Of a stretch of 64,000 nt of DNA, positions 58,138 to 64,000 are shown one piece after another. The notes beneath the pieces are model-generated. The model was not told the origin of the DNA. It searched no databases and saw only the letters and a program-made list of their open reading frames with translations. Source of the stretch: Desmodesmus armatus. Its lineage: Eukaryota > Chlorophyta > Chlorophyceae > Sphaeropleales > Scenedesmaceae. The position numbers and the translations under genes were made by a program. Numbering within the stretch: the stretch's first letter is position 1; each line of letters starts with the position of its first letter. The DNA is taken from assembly GCA_007449985.2 (NCBI GenBank), contig VIIQ02000178.1, forward strand, positions 62,001-126,000, in the 5' to 3' direction.

Positions 58138-60136
58138 ATGGCCGAGTTGGACGGGCTGTGCTTCGCTGTTGAACGATTACATGTTGATGACCTTGGTGCT
58201 GAAAGGTACGGCAACGCCAAGGAAGCTTCCATGCAAATAGCACATGTGCAACAGCAGCAGCAGACGCCTATCAACATTCGATGTGCAACAGCAGCAGCAA
58301 CAGCCTGCAGGTACAATTTTTGAGCAATTGTACGCACTGTTGTTTGTCCAGTTGCCAAGACCAGGAGGCAGTGTCCCTGGTGCAGCTTCCAGACTCCGTT
58401 CTGGTAGCAGTGCTGCAGTGCTGCGCTGATGACCAGCGCAGCATCTGCAGCGCTGCACGTGTCCACAGCAGGCTGCACCAGGCAGCTGTGGTGGCACTCA
58501 GCAATATCACGCTGTCCATCAGCGAGCAGCTGTACCAGCAGCCCGCGGTGCTTTACATCGAGCATCACAACCAACAGCGGTACCTGACCCTTTTTGAAGC
58601 CAGTGTGATCTTGTACTTCAGCACTCACCGCCAGCACATCGACAGTGTCTACCTTGATGTTGAGACTGGACTTGGCAAGCCCGCAGCCGACATCTTCCTT
58701 TACATCCTGCAGAAGTTGCGCAGGCTGCAGCTTCGTAGGGTGCAGCTGGATGCTAGCGCCCTCTCCCACCTGCAGCACCTGACCCGGCTGGAGTTATACA
58801 GCAGCGATGTGTGGCTGCACTGCACCGAATGCCCTGGTGCTCTCGCAGCCTTGACCCAGCTGCAGCACCTGACCCTGATGCAGTGCTGCCTGCTTGCAAC
58901 TTACGATGATACAGTGGCCTTAGTCGCGCCAGATAACGCAGCAGCAGTTGGGATGGATCAGTTTCTATCCGACCTGCAGCACCTACAGCAGCTCACTCAC
59001 CTTGACTTAGAGCACACCCTGCGCCCCTGGGACGAGTATGATCCACCATATTCGGAAGCTGAGGCTTACTCGGCCCTTACAGCCAGCAGCAGGCTGCAGC
59101 ACTTGGACATCAACAATTGCAGGTTGCCTGAAGATGTGTGGCAGCACATATTCCCTTTGGGCAGGCAGCTGCCACACATGCGGGTGCTTAACCCGAGTTG
59201 AGTGACTCTCACACCTCCGAGTGAGGACAATGGAGCGTTTTGGATGCGTCTTCGCCTCCCAGGCGCTCTTATAGCTAGCTGCTGCCCGGCGCTGCAGTCC
59301 CTGCGGGTGAAGGGCGTGTTGTCCTATCATAGGATAGGTATGATACAGAGTGCCTCACCCCCCTACAGCAGCTCAGAGACCTACAGGAGCTGACCTTGCG
59401 CCCTCTCCGGCAGCATTCAGCCCTGGTTCGGGTGCTGCCGCGGCTGACGGGGCTGCGGCAGCTGAGCATCGTGGGTGCTGGCAGTGAGGCTGAGGGTCTG
59501 CCGCTGCAGCTGACGGCACTACGGCAGCTCACGCGGCTGACATACATAGGGCGACTGGACGGAGCAGACACTTGGCTGTTCTTCAGCAGCGAGGTGAGTG
59601 TGTATGGTTCCAAACCAACCGAACGGCCGTGTACCCGCGGGTGTCGTATTCTGGGCAGTGAGTTGCCACCTGGCTGATGCTCACGTTGCGCACCTTGGAG
59701 CTGCTGTTGCTGCTGCACAGCCAGCCTGGCGCGGAAACAAAAGAAGGCTTAGGTTGGCCTTGCTATACATGTGGTGTGACAAAATGCCGCATAATGATCA
59801 CAACTGCACACCAACCTGATGTTATCAGCCTGAAATGGCATCAGCATCATGTTGGTCAGGAGACCAGTACCATGCCATGCAGTGTTGAACTCTCCCAGCG
59901 GTGCAATGCATTGCTAATGCCACCCACTTCGCCAGTACACAGGCGCCGTTCTTGTGGTGCTTGGTTGTGTGACAGCTTCTGTGTCCAGAATGTGGTGTGT
60001 GGAGCACCCAGTGACACTGCTGACAACTTTGATGTGTCGGTTTGTTGTGCAGGCCCCTGGTGCCGAGCCCATGTGGCGCCAATTGTTGCGATATCACCTG
60101 AACCACAGCAACCGTTGCCGTTGTAGGCTACAGTAG
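58138..60136 (+). CDS. F-box/leucine-rich-repeat protein, 4 exons, one apparent 1-base deletion
   Basis: Likely substrate-recognition subunit of an SCF ubiquitin ligase. Exons: 58138-58205, 58352-59196, 59263-59593, 60053-60136. F-box: LPDSVLVAVLQCC, then SAARVHSRLHQA. LRRs follow: LRRLQLRRVQLD, LTRLELYSS, LTHLDLEHTL, LQHLDINNC, MRVLNPS joined over a 66-bp intron to ALIASCCPALQSLRVKG, then LQQLRDLQELTL and LTGLRQLSIVG. The intron 59197-59262 (GTTGAG donor, CCTCCCAG acceptor) removes an in-frame TGA at 59199. Exon sum is 1328, one base short; the frame must change in the C6 run at 59358-59363, where LRR coding resumes in the other frame. About 442 residues. The last 84-bp exon (WRQLLRYHLNHSN) is the least certain. 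Such genes are often multicopy in green algae. Confidence 0.72.
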
Positions 60137-61906
60137 CACAGCAGGCGGCCGCAGCTCTGGCGCCCACAGGCAGTGGCGGTGGTCAGCAGTGAATGCACTG
60201 CTGGCAGCAATTGCGACTGTTGTGGCACGGTTGTTGCCACTGGCGTCGCCATTGCATTGCCCTGGATTGGTCAACAGGGATGTTTCGGCCGCTGAGACAT
60301 GGCGTCTGGCTTTAATCAAAGTCGTATGATATGGGAGGCTCACTAAGCAATGCACCTTATGTGGTGCCACCCGGTGTGCTAGCACTCAGTGGCAGCGCTG
60401 CCGTTGGAGCCGTGCCTGTTGATGCAACTGCCATATTGGCTATGGCTAATGCATCATATTACGTAACAGTAACAGTAACAGTATATTGTGAATGTCTTTG
60501 AAGGGAGCTGGCGAGGTGCATCAGGGTGGAGATTTTGCGTGTGCATCTCGCGGGATTGACCGTTGCCAGTTGGTTGGGCCTGGCTGATGCTGGTGTTCTC
60601 GTTATGGCTGTCAGCATGGCACCATGTTTCTCTCTATACCTTGTCGTGAGTTGCACTGTTGTCATGAAGCGCACACCCCTGGTGATGGTGGTGGTAAATC
60701 ATCACAGTGCGGCTCGTGACGTTGGACGGCAATTAGTTTGTCATTATTGATACGCCATCATGCTGTCACCAATCCACTGGCATGACCGGTGATGGGCTAT
60801 GTGGGCAGCTGGAAACACCTCTCCATACAGCTAGTGTACATACAGCTAGTGTACTGGCAGCAGATCTGCTGCCATGGCTCTAGAGCCATCAGCAACATCA
60901 ATCATCATTATTCTGTGAGCAAATCCCATCTGCTGAGCATCATGCCTGGCGCACACAGGCCACTATGCCAAAGGCACCCCTCTATTGTGCTCGTCCCACA
61001 TGCGGCGCTCCTGATGTGCTCCTGCTGCCTCCCGGGGGCTACAACAAAGCAGCCTCGCCCTGCACATGTGTACAAAGCAAGTGCCGGGCAGGCGGCCCAG
61101 CTGTAGTCCTGGGTAGCGTACCCGGGGTGGAATGGATAGCTCGCAGGGTGGTGCTTGTTGCTGGGGCTTCTGTTCCCAGCACAACACCGAATGAAACGGA
61201 GAGGTGGATCGCGGGCCTTGCGCACAATGCACGCGAGGCAGAAAAGTTGACTGGACCTATCCCCTACCCCGTGGCAGCTGGACTACGTACATCATGTTCC
61301 TCCTTGAAATGTTTTCCCAAGACAACGCTTAATGCCGTCAGGTTCTGTTTGTGTCTGTTGCGAAAACGCCGTAGCGACAGGGCCTGCTTGCTGTTGGACA
61401 GACGACAGGGCAGCGCTGCGACGGTGCTGACGTACAGCATGCTGTTGAAAGAAGCAACAAGTACGCTGCCGCCGATGTAGCCTTTTGCTCAATCGGTGAC
61501 AGGTGACAGGTGACCAAACATCGGAAACTTTGGAGGGATAGAAGGCCGCTCGAACACGGGAGAGCGCTGATTCGTATAAAGCCGCGTGGCGAGTGCGAGC
61601 AGGCAGAATTGCTTGTTGCATTGCTGTGTTCCATCGAACCTGCACGCGAAAGCCATTACGACTCGGCAGGCCTGATGCCTTCCACCAAGGTACGTGGCTG
61701 TCCTTGGCTCATGCATGGTTGCTGCCAACGGCACCCCAAAAACATATGAAGGGAGTCGCAAAGCATGCGCTCATGAATGGTCACCCACCATCCTGGTTGG
61801 ACGCTTCTTGTACGCTGCTTGAAGGTTGTGCCTTGCACGTCCAGCATTCTGACCGCTTGCTGTTTGTTGCTGCTGGTTCTGCTGCCTGCAGACTTCCACC
61901 GTGGTA
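60137..61906. other. Mostly non-coding; one weak ORF
   Basis: Contains a small 'gtaaca' repeat at 60464-60482 and 'cagctagtgtacata' twice near 60826-60853. The only long ATG frame is described separately at 60965-61480. Confidence 0.35.
60965..61480 (+). CDS. Hypothetical 171-residue ORF
   Basis: Uninterrupted frame from ATG 60965 to TAG 61478-61480. It starts with a Cys-containing part (YCARPTCGAPDVLLLPPGG) and continues with a plausible mixed composition, but no domain, signal peptide or neighbour supports it. In GC-rich DNA a 516-bp frame can occur by chance. Confidence 0.22.
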   Translation: MPKAPLYCARPTCGAPDVLLLPPGGYNKAASPCTCVQSKCRAGGPAVVLGSVPGVEWIARRVVLVAGASVPSTTPNETERWIAGLAHNAREAEKLTGPIPYPVAAGLRTSCSSLKCFPKTTLNAVRFCLCLLRKRRSDRACLLLDRRQGSAATVLTYSMLLKEATSTLPPM

Positions 61907-62194
61907 ATGGTGCTGGTGCTGGCCCTGGCAGCATCTGCCATGGCAGCAGCCAGAGAGGGCCCGGCTGCGAACACCACCCCTTTTCGCAAGCTGGCTCAAT
62001 TCACTGACATATTTTACGTGAAGTCCAAGTGCTCCCGGACCGCTGTCAACGACTTTGAAGCATATGAGTGCCCCAACGGCAAAGCGATTGCATGTTGCAG
62101 CGCCAAAGCCACCAGGTGCTACGCGGACACAAGGGGGCCAGAACTGTTCAATTGCAAGAAGGGAGATACCTTTGACTGGTGCTGCCCTCCCTGA
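61907..62194 (+). CDS. Small secreted Cys-rich protein (95 residues)
   Basis: ATG 61907 begins a short hydrophobic signal sequence (MVLVLALAASAMAAA). About 80 residues follow with eight Cys: SKC, YEC, ACC, RC, NC and a terminal WCCPP. Two adjacent CC pairs and the short length suggest a disulfide-rich extracellular peptide. An acceptor-like CTGCAG ends 17 bases upstream, so a 5' exon is possible. The stop is TGA at 62192-62194. No family is named. The CC pairs recall the modules of the 51.7-kb gene but spacing differs. Confidence 0.5.
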   Translation: MVLVLALAASAMAAAREGPAANTTPFRKLAQFTDIFYVKSKCSRTAVNDFEAYECPNGKAIACCSAKATRCYADTRGPELFNCKKGDTFDWCCPP

Positions 62195-63630
62195 GTGTGA
62201 GAAGTTGCCTACTTGCAGAGCATGCTGCATGGCTGGCCCGTTGCAGTGCATTGTGGCTGCCAGCGCTCCGTGAAATGCAAGCAGCAGTGTGGCAGGTGGC
62301 TGCCCAGATCATCTGGGCAGTGTATTGGAATGTCAGCGGAGGGTTGCTGTTGGCAGCTCAAGTCCACCCGTTCACTATTTGCCTTACGCTGTTGGCAAGA
62401 CAATGCATCAGGAGGCTTGACGTCGTTGGCAAGGGCCACATGCCAGTGCAACATTGACCATCATGATGATCATGGCATGTCATGCAGTGCTGGATGCTGT
62501 CGCTGACGTTTGTGCCACAAACTGCCGACAGTAATTAATATTGGCAGAGCCTCTGCCACAAGTTGTGCATTGTGTTGTGTGTTGTTGTGGCTCGCTGGTG
62601 ATTCCAGCGTGACCCAGGGCCTAAGACAACTGCCTTCCACTAGCTGCGGCTGCAGCGCTGCAGTGATGAAATCATGCCTGAACGTGGGGTCCCGTTGAAG
62701 GGGTTTGGCCACATGGACACTTGTTCCACTGGCAGCGATGCAGGCTGTCGCTGACAGGCGACACTGCACACAACAATCACCGTCAGAAATTTGATTTGAT
62801 TTTCGTCAGATTTGGTTTCCACGGTGGCACACTGTTGCAGAGTTGCACACAGTACCATTATGATTAGGTATCTGCATTCTGGCACGCTCTTCAAGAGCTG
62901 CAATTTGCAATTCTTCATGCTGTGTGTTGTATGTTGTGTGATGTGCACTGCTAGGTATCTGATTGAGTTGGGTTGTTTCCGGCAGAAATGCCAGCAGTTG
63001 TGTGCATGACCATGTAGCTGGTGAACGCACACCCAATATTGATGCTATCACTACGTACGGCGTCACAATGGTCAAGAGTGGCCAGTGGAGCAGTGCAGCA
63101 GCCAAGACTGGTTTACTCTTGTAAAGTAGGCTGTCCTCAGTGTCAAGCAGCAGCACTGTGTGTTGCACACCTTCAGAACAGTTGAGGCAGCGATCAACAT
63201 GAGTGCACAACATGCGGATTCAACACGACCTCTGGCCAACACTGAAAACTCAAGCAGAGCACATATGCACAGCACTGTCGCATCTCGGCTGTTAGTACCC
63301 TGACCAAAAACAACCTGAGTGACCACACAAAACAAGCATTGATACACCTAGGGACAAAAGTTTGTGCTCAAAGTGACTGACACAATGGCACTCACAAGCT
63401 AGAAGATCAGCTTTGTCATCAGTACCCACCACCACACAGCTGAAGAGGTGCACTACCAGGGCAGTTGCATGACAGGCCCTGCCAATCACTGCAACCATCA
63501 CTGCATGCAGGTGCAACCCTGGGGGTGACCCCCTCAAAAAGTGCCTGAAATTGCAAGGTGATTTTGACCCCCACACCCTTCTGTCCAGGCTGCAGCCACA
63601 GGAATGGATGCTGCAGATAGCCCCACCAGC
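62195..63630. other. No gene recognised
   Basis: Only short frames without motifs. This may contain the 3' UTR of the small Cys-rich gene and the 3' end of a gene entering from the right edge on the minus strand. Confidence 0.35.
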
Positions 63631-64000
63631 TGCATGTATGCCTCACCCCCAGCCCACCCCCCTGCCCCCCAAAGCCATGTGCAGCTTCAGCACAGAGAAG
63701 GCCAACCTGGCAGCCAGCACCCCTGAAAACAAAGGGCAATTTCACCTCTGGAACACACACACAACAGGCCACAGGCTGGTGGAAGCTGAGCAGGCACCCC
63801 AAGGCTCTCACCACCCCATCAATAAGGAAGGTGTAGGCAGAGGAGCTAGGTGCTTGGTGCTGGTGCGGCGTGCGGCTAAGGCTAAGGCTAGGCGCGCGCG
63901 TGGCATCAACCGGGTGGGGGAGGGTAGTCTCGATCGCCGGCTGCACGCACCACAAAACACCGCGCTGACCACCTTGGCCAACGCGCAGCAGTAGTGCAAT
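63631..64000 (-). CDS. Possible 5' exons of a gene entering from the right edge
   Basis: On the minus strand a frame from the edge reads SSSAYTFLIDGV and meets a strong donor (GTG|GTGAGAG) ending at 63812. A pyrimidine-rich acceptor (GTGTTCCAG) precedes 63747, after which the sequence reads KLPFVFRGAGCQVGL. No family is recognised and the plus strand is also open here, so strand and structure are tentative. Confidence 0.2.

Noticed and set aside
58119..58778. 219-codon minus-strand ORF over the F-box gene
   Set aside because: Antisense shadow of the F-box/LRR exons; the plus strand has F-box and LRR motifs and consistent splicing.
59199..59201. In-frame TGA in the F-box/LRR gene read as recoding (for example selenocysteine) or pseudogene
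   Set aside because: A 66-bp intron with matching phases removes it and restores a regular LRR; no recoding element is needed.

Overview
The window looks like nuclear DNA of a green alga (Chlorophyta). It is GC-rich with many CAG/CTG runs. Genes are split by many short GT-AG introns, plus one GC-AG intron. It contains a plant-type EXO84 exocyst gene, a TGTAA polyadenylation-type motif and interstitial TTTAGGG-like telomere motifs. No bacterial, organellar or viral genes, rRNA or CRISPR were seen.

Layout. 1-1.4 kb: 3' part of a secreted-type Cys-rich gene. 1.4-5.6 kb: no gene recognised. 5.6-14.5 kb, minus: a complete 21-exon ABCC (MRP-type) transporter. 15.4-22.3 kb, minus: a 14-exon EXO84-like exocyst subunit. 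23.2-27.7 kb, plus, divergent from EXO84: an RS-domain plus RRM (SR-like) splicing protein with an intragenic duplication. 28.5-37.0 kb, plus: an unconventional myosin with a long IQ array and a proline-rich tail. 37-46.8 kb: gene-poor, with a tandem satellite array (40.8-43.8 kb) and long TTC and ATC microsatellites. 46.9-48.1 kb, minus: exons of an RNase III-like protein. 49.3-51.0 kb: possible exons of an unrecognised gene. 51.7-53.0 kb, plus: a secreted Cys-rich repeat protein. 53-58 kb: no convincing gene. 58.1-60.1 kb, plus: an F-box/LRR protein. 61.9-62.2 kb, plus: a small secreted Cys-rich protein. 62.2-64 kb: possible exons at the right edge.

The genes do not form a pathway. EXO84 and myosin both act in polarised secretion, but their neighbourhood is probably incidental. 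Five otherwise well-formed genes (EXO84, SR-like, myosin, Cys-rich repeat, F-box/LRR) have summed exon lengths one base short of a reading frame (myosin has two such places, and its two deficits were placed from protein motifs). The breaks lie in or beside homopolymers. This points to systematic one-base deletions in the sequence rather than to pseudogenes. Exon borders were assigned by eye from splice sites, phase and family motifs.
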